DNA from: an uncultured bacterium
GTDB lineage: Bacteria > Elusimicrobiota > Elusimicrobia > Elusimicrobiales > Elusimicrobiaceae
Assembly (NCBI GenBank): GCA_949298795.1
Contig: CASFXV010000012.1
Location: 1 to 43,281, forward strand
DNA length: 43,281 nt
Direction: 5' to 3'
Position numbers and translations under genes: made by a program. Below the pieces are notes generated by a model that searched no databases, was not told the DNA's origin, and saw only the letters and a list, made by a program, of their open reading frames with translations. Of this stretch, positions 14,103-22,130 are shown one piece after another; position 1 is the first letter of the stretch, and each line of letters opens with the position of its first letter.

Positions 14103-15266
14103 ATGACAGAAAAAACGTTAAGAAAAGGCAATGAAGCTTTGGCCGAAGGCGCTATCCGCGCCGGGTGCCGTTTCTTTGCCGGTTATCCCATTACTCCGCA
14201 GAATGAAGTGCCGGAGTATATGTCCGCCCACATGGCGGACGCCGGCGGCGCGTTTGTACAGGCGGAAAGTGAAGTGGCCGCCATTAATATGGTTTACGGC
14301 GCGGCGTCTACCGGTACGCGCAGCATGACGTCTTCCTCTTCTCCGGGGGTAAGCCTGAAACAGGAAGGGATTACTTATTTAGCCAGCGCGGATTTGCCGT
14401 GCCTGATTGTAAACGTGATGCGCGGCGGCCCGGGTTTGGGCAGTATTTCCGGCGCACAGGGGGATTATTTCCAGGCTACGCGCGGCGGCGGAAATGGGGA
14501 TTATCACATTATTGTGCTGGCTCCCAACTCGGTGGAGGAATTGGGCAATTTCCCCAAACTGGCTTTTGAACTGGCCGAAAAATACCGCATGCCCTGCATG
14601 ATTTTGGCGGACGGTATTTTGGGGCAAATGATGGAAAGCATGTCTTTTCATTTTGATCCCGTTGACCCCAACACCCTGGGCAAGTTTGACTGGGCGGTGG
14701 ACATCAACAAAAACGGGCGCAAGAAAAACAATGTTTTTTCCTACAAAGGCGATAATTTAATAGCCGACGTGGTGGAACGCGCCAAACGTTACGGTTATAT
14801 AGAAAAAACCGAACCCCGTTTTGAATCCCGCCAGACCGAAGACTGCGACGTGCTGTTAGTGGCGTATGGTTTGTCTTCCCGCGCGTGCATGGAAGCCGTG
14901 GTAAAAGGGCGTGAAGAAGGTTTAAAGGTGGGGCTTTTCCGCCCTATTACGCTGTGGCCTTTTCCTGCCCAAGCATTGCGGGACGCGGCCAAAAACGCCA
15001 AAGCGGTGGTGTGCGTGGAACAGAGCTTGGGGCAGTTGGTGCAGGATGTAAAACTCTCCCTCAACGGCGCCAAGCCCGTTTATTTAAACGCTTATCCAGC
15101 CGGCGGCCAGCCGGACGGCGGAACCATTTTGCCCGCCGTGAAAAGCGCGCTTAGCGGCGGTACGGAAGGACTGTTTGATTTGCAGCGCCACGCCGAAGGG
15201 TTCAGCTATGAATGCAAGCGCGATACGGCCCTTGGCATCCAGGGTGACTGGAAAGGAGGCAAATAA
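14103..15266 (+). CDS. korA: 2-oxoacid:ferredoxin oxidoreductase, alpha subunit
   Basis: 387 aa. With beta and gamma it oxidatively decarboxylates a 2-oxoacid to acyl-CoA, CO2 and reduced ferredoxin. Family blocks: LAEGAIRAGCRFFAGYPITPQ at the N-terminus (pyrimidine-binding fold), SSSPGVSLKQEGI, and NVMRGGPGLGS. A C-terminal transketolase-C-like segment (LLVAYGLSSRA, GLFRPITLWPFP) follows. The substrate is probably 2-oxoglutarate or branched-chain 2-oxoacids; these subtypes cannot be separated by eye. Pyruvate is less likely because POR alpha chains differ. AAGAGGA precedes ATG 14103. Confidence 0.93.
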   Translation: MTEKTLRKGNEALAEGAIRAGCRFFAGYPITPQNEVPEYMSAHMADAGGAFVQAESEVAAINMVYGAASTGTRSMTSSSSPGVSLKQEGITYLASADLPCLIVNVMRGGPGLGSISGAQGDYFQATRGGGNGDYHIIVLAPNSVEELGNFPKLAFELAEKYRMPCMILADGILGQMMESMSFHFDPVDPNTLGKFDWAVDINKNGRKKNNVFSYKGDNLIADVVERAKRYGYIEKTEPRFESRQTEDCDVLLVAYGLSSRACMEAVVKGREEGLKVGLFRPITLWPFPAQALRDAAKNAKAVVCVEQSLGQLVQDVKLSLNGAKPVYLNAYPAGGQPDGGTILPAVKSALSGGTEGLFDLQRHAEGFSYECKRDTALGIQGDWKGGK

Positions 15267-15269
15267 TTT

Positions 15270-16013
15270 ATGACCATTCTTGCCCAAAGACCCAAATCTT
15301 TATTAGACGTACCCATGCACTATTGCCCGGGCTGCGGCCACGGGATTGTGCACCGTTTAATGGCGGAAACGTTTGATGAGTTGGATATCGCGCAGCGCGT
15401 TATCGGCGTGGCCCCTGTGGGGTGCGCCGTATTTGCGGATAGCTACTTTGCCTGCGATATGGTGCAAGGCGCCCACGGCCGCGGCCCGGCTATTGCTACG
15501 GGCATTAAACGTTCCAAACCCGGCGCCATTGTTTTTTCCTACCAAGGGGACGGGGATTTAGCCTCCATTGGTATGGCTGAAATTGTACACGCCGCGGTGC
15601 GCAGCGAAAACATCACCGTGATTTTTATTAATAACGCCATTTACGGTATGACCGGCGGCCAAATGGCCCCCACTACGCTGGTGGGTCAGGTAGCCACCAC
15701 CGCCCCCAAAGGGCGCGACCCGAAACTGCAGGGCTGGCCGATTAATATGTGCGAAATGCTGGCCCAGATTACCGGTTCCAAATATTTGGCCCGCGTGGCG
15801 GTAGATTCGGCGCAAAACGTCATAAAAGCCAAACAGGCCATTAAAAAAGCGTTTGAAAACCAGGTAAACGGGGTAGGCTTTTCCATGGTGGAAGTGATTT
15901 CCCAATGTCCTACCAACTGGGGGGCAACCCCTATGCAGGCGCTGGAATTTGTGCGTACCAAAATGATACCGCAATACCCGCTGGGCGTATTTAAAGACGA
16001 GGGGGCCAAATAA
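15270..16013 (+). CDS. korB: 2-oxoacid:ferredoxin oxidoreductase, beta subunit (TPP-binding)
   Basis: 247 aa, carries the thiamine diphosphate site. Visible motifs: HYCPGCGHGIVHRL at the N-terminus, GAHGRGPAIATGIK, and the TPP/Mg motif GDGDLASIGMAEIVHA...NAIYGMTGGQ. This short beta chain without extra ferredoxin domains is the form found with a separate delta subunit. GGAGG precedes the start. Its stop shares a base with the korC start (TAATG), so stoichiometric translation is likely. Confidence 0.94.
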   Translation: MTILAQRPKSLLDVPMHYCPGCGHGIVHRLMAETFDELDIAQRVIGVAPVGCAVFADSYFACDMVQGAHGRGPAIATGIKRSKPGAIVFSYQGDGDLASIGMAEIVHAAVRSENITVIFINNAIYGMTGGQMAPTTLVGQVATTAPKGRDPKLQGWPINMCEMLAQITGSKYLARVAVDSAQNVIKAKQAIKKAFENQVNGVGFSMVEVISQCPTNWGATPMQALEFVRTKMIPQYPLGVFKDEGAK

Positions 16014-16549
16014 TGTATCAAGGTATTAGAATTGCCGGTTTCGGCGGACAGGGTGTAGTTTCGGCCGGGATTTTGCTGGCCCAGGCGGGCGTGGAATGCA
16101 AAAAAAATGCCAGCTGGCTGCCCTCTTACGGGCCGGAAATGCGCGGCGGAACGGCTAACTGTTCGGTGGTAATTTCCAACGGGGAAGTATATACCCCCAT
16201 TGTAGCCGCGCCGGATACGGTTATCGTCATGAACGAACCGTCTTTGCCTAAGTTTGAGCCGCTTATTAAAAAAGGCGGGTTGTTGATTATTAACAGTTCG
16301 TTAATTAATTCCCGCCCTACGCGCACGGATATCAAGTCCGTCTGCGTACCCTGCAATGAAATTGCGGAAAAAATTGGTATGGACCGCATTGCCACGTTGG
16401 TGGCTATTGGCGCATTTTGCCAACTGACGGGCGCCGTAACCGTGGAAAGCGTGGTGCACGCCATGAAGAAAGTATATAAGCGCGCCAAGCCGGAAATGCT
16501 TGAACTTAATAAAAAAGCGTTAGACGCCGGTTTTGAAGCGGTAAAGTAA
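16013..16549 (+). CDS. korC: 2-oxoacid:ferredoxin oxidoreductase, gamma subunit
   Basis: 178 aa, the gamma (CoA-side) subunit. GFGGQGVVSAGILLAQAG at the N-terminus and SYGPEMRGGTANCSVVIS are diagnostic for this family. It closes the korDABC operon, which ends in a strong terminator. Together the four genes give the cell an acyl-CoA- and reduced-ferredoxin-yielding step whose electrons could feed the NfnAB pair at 40899-43146. Confidence 0.94.
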   Translation: MYQGIRIAGFGGQGVVSAGILLAQAGVECKKNASWLPSYGPEMRGGTANCSVVISNGEVYTPIVAAPDTVIVMNEPSLPKFEPLIKKGGLLIINSSLINSRPTRTDIKSVCVPCNEIAEKIGMDRIATLVAIGAFCQLTGAVTVESVVHAMKKVYKRAKPEMLELNKKALDAGFEAVK

Positions 16550-16563
16550 TTGTTAAAGACAAC

Positions 16564-16592
16564 AAAAACCGCCCTGTAAGGGCGGTTTTTGT
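16564..16592 (+). terminator. Terminator after korDABC
   Basis: Stem AAAAACCGCCC / GGGCGGTTTTT, loop TGTAA, with a T-run on the plus strand; A/T symmetry means it could also stop the facing TRL gene. Confidence 0.88.
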
Positions 16593-16612
16593 TATGTCTG
16601 TAAAGGACGAAA

Positions 16613-16915
16613 TTAAAAGCCTTTTACTACGGTGCACACTTCAGAATACACCGCATAGCTCTTAATGTCTTTGTCAACAGAAGCTACTTTGGTAATTCTA
16701 CCGTTCTTTTTAGCGGCTTCTATAGACATATCGCCAGAAATATACAACCCTAAAATATTCTTGGCGCAAGCACGGCCTACTTTGGTTCCGGCAGCTTCTG
16801 TTACCAGCATGGGTTGTTGGGTGATAGCAAAAAGAGCCGTTCCAACTTCCGTGCTGGGAGTAGCGCAGGCCGCCAAAACGCTGCACGCACCTGCTAACAA
16901 GAACAATTTCTTCAT
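16613..16915 (-). CDS. TRL-like family lipoprotein
   Basis: 100 aa with a lipoprotein signal: MKKLFLLAGACSVLAAC, lipid-modified Cys17. The mature part shows the TRL-family pattern GTKVGRACAKNILGLYISGD...SIEAAKKNGRITKVASVD, ending in EVCTVVKG. The function of TRL proteins is not known; they are small envelope lipoproteins, often in multiple copies. AAGGAGAATTAT precedes the ATG. It is a single-gene unit with one of the best promoters in the window. Confidence 0.85.
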   Translation of the reverse strand: MKKLFLLAGACSVLAACATPSTEVGTALFAITQQPMLVTEAAGTKVGRACAKNILGLYISGDMSIEAAKKNGRITKVASVDKDIKSYAVYSEVCTVVKGF

Positions 16916-16989
16916 ATAATTCTCCTTTTCCCTATATTAAGGGTAAGTAATGATGATAATGGGGATGATTCCAACCAATTATCTGGGAC

Positions 16990-17018
16990 AGTATAGCAAA
17001 TAAAAATGGGGGGTTCAA
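16990..17018 (-). promoter_or_regulatory. Promoter of the TRL lipoprotein gene
   Basis: Minus strand: TTGAAC (17018-17013), 17-bp spacer, TATACT (16995-16990) with extended TGC. The mRNA leader would be roughly 70 nt. Confidence 0.7.
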
Positions 17019-17031
17019 TCAAAAGGCTCGT

Positions 17032-17078
17032 AATAAATGCGTATCATTAACAAACGCGTTGATATAAACGCATTTATT
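17032..17078 (-). terminator. Long-stem hairpin downstream of the MFS gene
   Basis: AATAAATGCG (17032-17041) pairs with CGCATTTATT (17069-17078), and an inner ATCA / TGAT pair extends the stem. It begins right after the MFS stop codon (17080), so it is probably a terminator or 3' stabilising stem, although the T-run is imperfect. Confidence 0.5.
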
Positions 17079-17079
17079 G

Positions 17080-18345
17080 CTAATGAGAGCTTGTGTCTGC
17101 GGAAGGCAGCGCGTCTTTAGCGGGCTGATAATAAGTTTTTAAATGCCCGGTTTTTTTTGCAAACATAGCGGACAGGGCCGTACATATGCAGGCGGGAACA
17201 ACCGTCAGCGTACAAAGAAATACGGCGGTTTTTAAACCCCATAAGTCAGACGCGCGGCCTAAAAGCACGGGGGAAATGGCGTCTCCCAACGCATGAATAA
17301 TGAAAATATTAATGGCAAACGCCATGGAGCGTACCCGCGGGCGGGTAAGCGCCACAATGGCGGCGCTGATGGGCCCCATGGGCAGAAAGATAAACACAAC
17401 CGCCGCAGAAAAGCAAACAATGGCCCATAGGGTTTGTGCACAATACACCCCTAATGCCGCAAAGGGAAGGGCCAGTAGAAAACTGCCAAAAATGGTAATA
17501 AAATACGCCAAATGGGTTCTTTTTAGTAGTTTATCGGCTACCTGGCCGCCCAAATAAGTCCCCAAGGCGCCGCATACCACCACCATCACGCCAAACACCA
17601 GCCCGGCATGGGAAACGCTGAAATTAAAAAACCGGTGGAAGTAGGTAGGCATCCAGGCCGATAGCCCCCCTAAAGCAAATGTACCCATGGCGTGCGCCAA
17701 ACATAAAAATAAAAAAGATTTATTGCGCAGTAAAATTAAATAATCTACCGTACGGGCCCGGTCCCGTTCGTTTTGGGTTAGACGCAAGGTGTCTTTTAAT
17801 TGGGTAAGCGCCAAAAGACCCAAAAAAATGCCGGGAACGCCCACCAACATAAAAGCCGTCCGCCAGCCCCAGTGCTGCCCCACAAATCCGCCCGCTAAAT
17901 AGCCAATGGCGCTGCCGGCCGGCAAGGCCAGTGCAAAACTGGCTAATACGGTGGCGCGTTTTTCTTTAGGGTAGTTTTCCGCCAAAAAGGGCTGGGCAAT
18001 GGTGGTAAATCCGGCCTCTCCTATGCCAATAAACCCCCGGGTAATTAATAAAGCCGCGTAGTTTTTAGCCCAGGCGCACGCCAAGGTGGCCGCGCTCCAA
18101 ATAAGGGCGCTGGCGCCTATCCATTTTTGGCGTTGGGTGCGGTCCGCAAAATATCCTACCAAGGGGGCGTAGAGCATGTATACAATCATAAACACGGAGG
18201 CCAGCGTGCCCAGCTGCGTGTCTGATATATCCAAATCCGTTTGCAGCAAAGGAAAAACGGAAAATAATACCTGCCGGTCTATATAATTAAACAGGTTTAA
18301 AAGAAATAAAATCCAAAATAATTTTTTAACGTTCATTAGGCTCAT
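17080..18345 (-). CDS. MFS transporter, spinster-like
   Basis: 421 aa with the 12-membrane-segment pattern of the major facilitator superfamily. LNLFNYIDRQVLFSVFP at the start and GYFADRTQRQKWIG (MFS motif A loop) are typical of the spinster-like / MHS-related MFS group; GFIGIGEAGFTTIAQPFLAENYPKEKR is another diagnostic block. The substrate cannot be derived from sequence. Two start codons are possible (18345 and, 9 nt later, 18336). Monocistronic and divergent from the pilin gene. Confidence 0.88.
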   Translation of the reverse strand: MSLMNVKKLFWILFLLNLFNYIDRQVLFSVFPLLQTDLDISDTQLGTLASVFMIVYMLYAPLVGYFADRTQRQKWIGASALIWSAATLACAWAKNYAALLITRGFIGIGEAGFTTIAQPFLAENYPKEKRATVLASFALALPAGSAIGYLAGGFVGQHWGWRTAFMLVGVPGIFLGLLALTQLKDTLRLTQNERDRARTVDYLILLRNKSFLFLCLAHAMGTFALGGLSAWMPTYFHRFFNFSVSHAGLVFGVMVVVCGALGTYLGGQVADKLLKRTHLAYFITIFGSFLLALPFAALGVYCAQTLWAIVCFSAAVVFIFLPMGPISAAIVALTRPRVRSMAFAINIFIIHALGDAISPVLLGRASDLWGLKTAVFLCTLTVVPACICTALSAMFAKKTGHLKTYYQPAKDALPSADTSSH

Positions 18346-18406
18346 TTTATAAAAAATACTGGCGTTAAGGGCAAAAAGAATTATACTATAAGAATACGGA
18401 ACTAAT

Positions 18407-18415
18407 TGCTATAAT
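18407..18415 (+). promoter_or_regulatory. Extended -10 promoter of the pilin gene
   Basis: TGCTATAAT, 22 nt before ATG 18438, with a GGAGGG ribosome-binding site between. I see no -35 hexamer. Confidence 0.55.
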
Positions 18416-18437
18416 GTGGCAATATGGAGGGTGGCAT

Positions 18438-18842
18438 ATGTGTAAAGGCTTTACGTTAATTGAAATGTTAATTGTTATTATTATTGTGGCGCTGTTGGTT
18501 TCTTTAAGCGTACCCAAATATAAAACCGCCATGGAAAAGGCCCGCGCGCAGGAAGGCATTACCAACTTAACTTTAGCGGCGGACCAAGCCAATGGTTATT
18601 ATATGTCGCATGAAGACAAAGGTTACACCGGTTTTTCCAGCAATTATGGGCAAGGTGCCGATAAAACCAAACAGGTATATTTTAATACAGTGGGTATCAG
18701 CGGCGGCGGGGAAAATCTGACGCTTAGCATTGCGCGCAAAACGGGGGCGTATACGTTAGGCATGCAATTAAGCGGGGGAAAAGTTTCCCGCCGTACCTGC
18801 ACGGGTGATACGCGCCTGTGTGACGCGATTGGTTGGGAATAA
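18438..18842 (+). CDS. Type IV pilin-like protein
   Basis: 134 aa. A very short prepilin leader, MCKG, precedes FTLIEMLIVIIIVALLVSL; the Gly-Phe cut and Glu at +5 are the prepilin peptidase signature, and the hydrophobic helix follows. The C-terminal SRRTCTGDTRLCDAIGWE contains two cysteines that could form the pilin disulfide loop. The leader cysteine at position 2 is unusual. GGAGGG precedes ATG 18438, better than the in-frame ATG at 18414 which lies in the -10 box. No other pilus gene is nearby, so it is an orphan pilin, one of possibly many in the genome. Confidence 0.88.
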   Translation: MCKGFTLIEMLIVIIIVALLVSLSVPKYKTAMEKARAQEGITNLTLAADQANGYYMSHEDKGYTGFSSNYGQGADKTKQVYFNTVGISGGGENLTLSIARKTGAYTLGMQLSGGKVSRRTCTGDTRLCDAIGWE

Positions 18843-18860
18843 AACGGATTAAAAATAGTA

Positions 18861-18892
18861 CCCCGCCTGTTTAAAAACAGGCGGGGTTTTTT
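18861..18892 (+). terminator. Terminator of the pilin gene
   Basis: Stem CCCCGCCTGTT / AACAGGCGGGG followed by TTTTTT; lies between convergent pilin and trmL genes. Confidence 0.9.
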
Positions 18893-18912
18893 ATGGCGGA
18901 CAGCGCAAATTT

Positions 18913-19374
18913 TTATTTCAGCGCGCGTGTTTGGCGCAGCGCCTCAAACAAAGTAATGGCCGCCGATGACGATAAATTAAGCGAACGCACCGGCCCCGGC
19001 ATGGGAATCGTGTAAAGGCGGTCTTTGTAGCGTTCGTAAAAGTCTTTAGGCAGCCCGCAGGATTCCGCACCGAATATCAAATAGCTGTTGGGAGAAAATT
19101 GCGCGTCCCAATATACTTTTTGGCCCTTGGTGGACATAAAAAACATGTCTTGCAAAGGAGGTTGATTGACCGCCAAAAATTCGTCCCAGTCCTTGTAGCG
19201 GCGGTAATTTAGATTAGGCCAATAGTCTAGGCCTGAGCGGCGTATTTCTTTTGATTCTATTTTAAAACCCAGCTTTCCCACTAAATGCAGCATGGTGCCG
19301 GTGGCCACGCACGAGCGGCCGATATTGCCGGTATTAAACGGGATTTCCGGGTTAACAAGTACAATATTTAACAT
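18913..19374 (-). CDS. trmL: tRNA (cytidine/uridine-34-2'-O)-methyltransferase
   Basis: SPOUT-class methyltransferase that 2'-O-methylates the wobble base of certain tRNA-Leu species; 153 aa from the chosen start. Motifs: MLNIVLVNPEIPFNTGNIGRSCVATG at the N-terminus, LIFGAESCGLP (motif 2), and IPMPGPVRSLNLSSSAAITLFE (the knot, SAM-binding). I choose ATG 19374 because the family begins MLNIVL; ATG 19392 would add six residues. It lies downstream of glgP but is separated from it by a hairpin terminator. Confidence 0.93.
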   Translation of the reverse strand: MLNIVLVNPEIPFNTGNIGRSCVATGTMLHLVGKLGFKIESKEIRRSGLDYWPNLNYRRYKDWDEFLAVNQPPLQDMFFMSTKGQKVYWDAQFSPNSYLIFGAESCGLPKDFYERYKDRLYTIPMPGPVRSLNLSSSAAITLFEALRQTRALK

Positions 19375-19396
19375 ATAGAGTCCATAAAGCAAATAA

Positions 19397-19420
19397 AAAG
19401 GACGGGTCTCCCCGTCCTTT
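19397..19420 (-). terminator. Terminator of glgP
   Basis: Stem AAAGGACGGG / CCCGTCCTTT, loop TCTC, with TTTTTATTT following on the minus strand. Confidence 0.85.
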
Positions 19421-19439
19421 TACAGAGGGGTGCACCCGG

Positions 19440-21995
19440 TTAATCTTCCCAGCGTATGTACAACGGGTTTAATACGTTGGGAATGTCGTTGTTGGCGGGC
19501 AGAATGCGCAGGGCGTAATCCTGCCGTCCGCTGTTGATGGGGGAGAGCTGCACTTCATAAATATAGGCGTCCCCTTCTTTGCCGGTACAGGTCATGTCCA
19601 CCGCGTCTTCTTTTACCATATCGCCTAAAGAACCGCGCTGGCCCAGGTAGAGTTCCACCTGAATTTCTTCCGGCGCCAAATTTCCTAAAAACACGCGGGC
19701 TTTAAATTTTACTTTATCACCCATTAAAATGGCGCTTTCAAATTTAGGGGTAATGTCCACCACGTTTACGCGGTACCAGTTTTCGGCAATTTTCTTGCGC
19801 CAGGCGGCAACGGCCTGCGCTTTGCCGGGCGCGGATAAAATGCCGAAGTAATTGTTGGCCGGTACGTAAAAGCGTTCATAATATTCTTTTACCATGCGGT
19901 GCGTGTTGAATACCGGGGCAATGTGCTTGACGGATTCTTTCATCAGCGTCAGCCACGGCAAGGAAATGCCGTCTTCCCCTTTGGCGTAGTAAGCGGGGGC
20001 GATGTCCTGCTCTATTAAATTGTAGAGGGATTCCGCTTCCACGGCGTCTTGTTCCGCTTCGGAGGCGTATTTTTCCGCCCCGCCGATAGACCAGCCGTAT
20101 TCGCACGGACCCACTTCATCCCACCAGCCGTCTAAAATAGAAAGCGTCATCGCGCCGTTTAACGCGGCCTTCATGCCGCTGGTGCCGCTGGCTTCCATGG
20201 GGCGGCGGGGGTTGTTAAGCCATACGTCCACCCCTTGCACCATATAGCGGGCGGTGTTCATGTTGTAGTCTTCCACAAAAACGATTTTGCCTTTAAAGCG
20301 CGGGTCGTTTTGGGAAATGTTGATGATGGTTTTGATAAATTCTTTACCCTGCGTGTCTGCCGGGTGGGCTTTACCCGCAAAGATAAACTGCACCGGCTGT
20401 TTGGGATTGTTGACGATTTTATCCAAACGGTTTAAATCTTTAAACAGCAAAGTGGCGCGTTTGTAAGTGGCAAAGCGGCGCGCAAAACCAATGGTCAGCA
20501 CGTCTTTTTTAAGCACTTTGCCCGCCTTGTTGACGGTCATTACGTCTAACCCTTGGCGGGTAAGCTGGCGGCGCAGGCGTCCGCGCGCCATATCAATCAA
20601 TTTTTCTTTGCGGATATTATGCACTTTCCATAATTCTTCGTTGGGGATTTGGTCCATCTTTTCCCATTTGGAAGCGTCGGACGGGTCCACCTCGCCGGTT
20701 TGGTCATTGTCAAACAGGTATTTGCGGTACAGTTCATTGAGTTCATGGGAAATCCAAGACGCGCTGTGAATGCCGTTGGTGATGCTGGTTATCGGCACTT
20801 CGTCCATGGGCAGGGTGGGCCAGAGGTTTTTCCACATTTCCCGGCTTACCACGCCGTGCAGTTTGGCCACCCCGTTGGCAAAAGCGGTTAAACGCAGGGC
20901 CACTACCGTCATGCAGTAGGTGGTGGAAGAGGGGGTTTCTTTCCCCAAGTTTAAAAATTCTTCCCAGGAAATACCCATTTTACTTGCATAGGCTTCCATG
21001 TATTTGCGTACGAGCATGGGGTCAAAATGTTCGTTCCCCGCAATAACCGGCGTGTGCGTGGTGAATACGGAGCTGGCCCACACAATTTCCCGCGCTTGGG
21101 CAAAATTTAATTTTTGCTCCTGCATAATTTCAATAATGCGCTGGAAAAGCAGGAACGCACTGTGCCCTTCGTTAATGTGGTATACGGTGGGTTTAATGCC
21201 CATGGCGGTTAAAGCTTTCACGCCGCCGATGCCCAACACAATTTCTTGGCGGATGCGGTTTTCCCGGTCTCCGCCGTACAGTTTTTCGGTAATTAAACGT
21301 TGGGCGGGGGTGTTTTCCTGCAAATTGGTGTCTAATAAGTAAAGGGAGGTTCTGCCCACCGGCACGCGCCAAATGCAGGCTTTTACGGTTTCTTGGCCCA
21401 GTTCAATGTCTACGGTAATCTCTTTGCCTTTGGCGTCCGTTACGCGTTCCACGGGCATGTGGGCCCAGTCATTATCAGGATAATCTTCGTTCTGCCAGCC
21501 TTCGCGGTTTAAAATTTGGCGCACATAGCCCTGTTTATAGAACAGCCCTACGCCGATAATGGGCATGCCCAAATCGCTGGCGGATTTCATATGGTCCCCC
21601 GCCAACATGCCTAACCCGCCGGAGTAAATGGGCAGGCCTTCGCCTATGCCATATTCCATGGAAAAATAAGCGGCTAACAGGTTGCCTTGCTCCTGATGGT
21701 GTTGGTGATACCAGGTGTTAGGATTCTTTTTATATTTATAATAGGCTTCTTTTACCCGGTTTACATTGGCTACAAATTCCGGGTTGTTGCTGAGTTCTTC
21801 AAAACGTTTTTGCGGCACGCAGCCCAAAAACCATTTGGGGTTGCGTTTGGAGGCCGTCCATAATTTGGCGTCTACTTGCACAAAAAGCAAAATGGCCTGC
21901 CAGTTCCAGGTAAACCACATGTCATTAGCCAGTTCTTCCAGAAACTTAATGTTTTCCGGCAGATTGGGCTGTACGTTAAAAGAATGAATTTTCAT
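19440..21995 (-). CDS. glgP: Alpha-glucan (glycogen) phosphorylase, GT35, short N-terminal DUF3417 type
   Basis: 851 aa. Releases glucose-1-phosphate from alpha-1,4-glucan with phosphate; PLP-dependent. The N-terminus (about residues 1-110: LANDMWFTWNWQA, PKWFLGCVPQKRFEEL) is the DUF3417 domain of the archaeal/Thermotoga-type phosphorylases. YFSMEYGIGEGLPIYSGGLG, HINEGHSAF and PMEASGTSGMKAALNG (PLP Lys in GMKAALNG) mark the catalytic core. About the last 110 residues look beta-rich. GAGAGGG precedes the ATG. It stands alone with its own terminator; no glycogen-synthesis gene is beside it. It is the sugar-storage end of carbon metabolism in this window. Confidence 0.95.
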   Translation of the reverse strand: MKIHSFNVQPNLPENIKFLEELANDMWFTWNWQAILLFVQVDAKLWTASKRNPKWFLGCVPQKRFEELSNNPEFVANVNRVKEAYYKYKKNPNTWYHQHHQEQGNLLAAYFSMEYGIGEGLPIYSGGLGMLAGDHMKSASDLGMPIIGVGLFYKQGYVRQILNREGWQNEDYPDNDWAHMPVERVTDAKGKEITVDIELGQETVKACIWRVPVGRTSLYLLDTNLQENTPAQRLITEKLYGGDRENRIRQEIVLGIGGVKALTAMGIKPTVYHINEGHSAFLLFQRIIEIMQEQKLNFAQAREIVWASSVFTTHTPVIAGNEHFDPMLVRKYMEAYASKMGISWEEFLNLGKETPSSTTYCMTVVALRLTAFANGVAKLHGVVSREMWKNLWPTLPMDEVPITSITNGIHSASWISHELNELYRKYLFDNDQTGEVDPSDASKWEKMDQIPNEELWKVHNIRKEKLIDMARGRLRRQLTRQGLDVMTVNKAGKVLKKDVLTIGFARRFATYKRATLLFKDLNRLDKIVNNPKQPVQFIFAGKAHPADTQGKEFIKTIINISQNDPRFKGKIVFVEDYNMNTARYMVQGVDVWLNNPRRPMEASGTSGMKAALNGAMTLSILDGWWDEVGPCEYGWSIGGAEKYASEAEQDAVEAESLYNLIEQDIAPAYYAKGEDGISLPWLTLMKESVKHIAPVFNTHRMVKEYYERFYVPANNYFGILSAPGKAQAVAAWRKKIAENWYRVNVVDITPKFESAILMGDKVKFKARVFLGNLAPEEIQVELYLGQRGSLGDMVKEDAVDMTCTGKEGDAYIYEVQLSPINSGRQDYALRILPANNDIPNVLNPLYIRWED

Positions 21996-22082
21996 TAAAC
22001 CCTCTCCCTATTATTGATATCTAAAATTATATAAAAAAACGGCGTTTGGGGCCCTAAAAATAAAATCCGCCCGCTAAAATAG

Positions 22083-22113
22083 AAACGCCCAAGCTGTTTG
22101 GGCTTGGGCGTTT
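22083..22113 (-). terminator. Terminator of the DUF1646 gene
   Basis: Stem AAACGCCCAAGC / GCTTGGGCGTTT, 7-nt loop, just beyond the stop codon at 22131. Confidence 0.85.
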
Positions 22114-22130
22114 TGGTTTAAAAGAGTTCT

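Noticed and set aside
13873..16549. Pyruvate:ferredoxin oxidoreductase
   Set aside because: Subunit sizes and the alpha/beta motifs resemble the 2-oxoglutarate or 2-oxoisovalerate type; pyruvate is possible but less likely.
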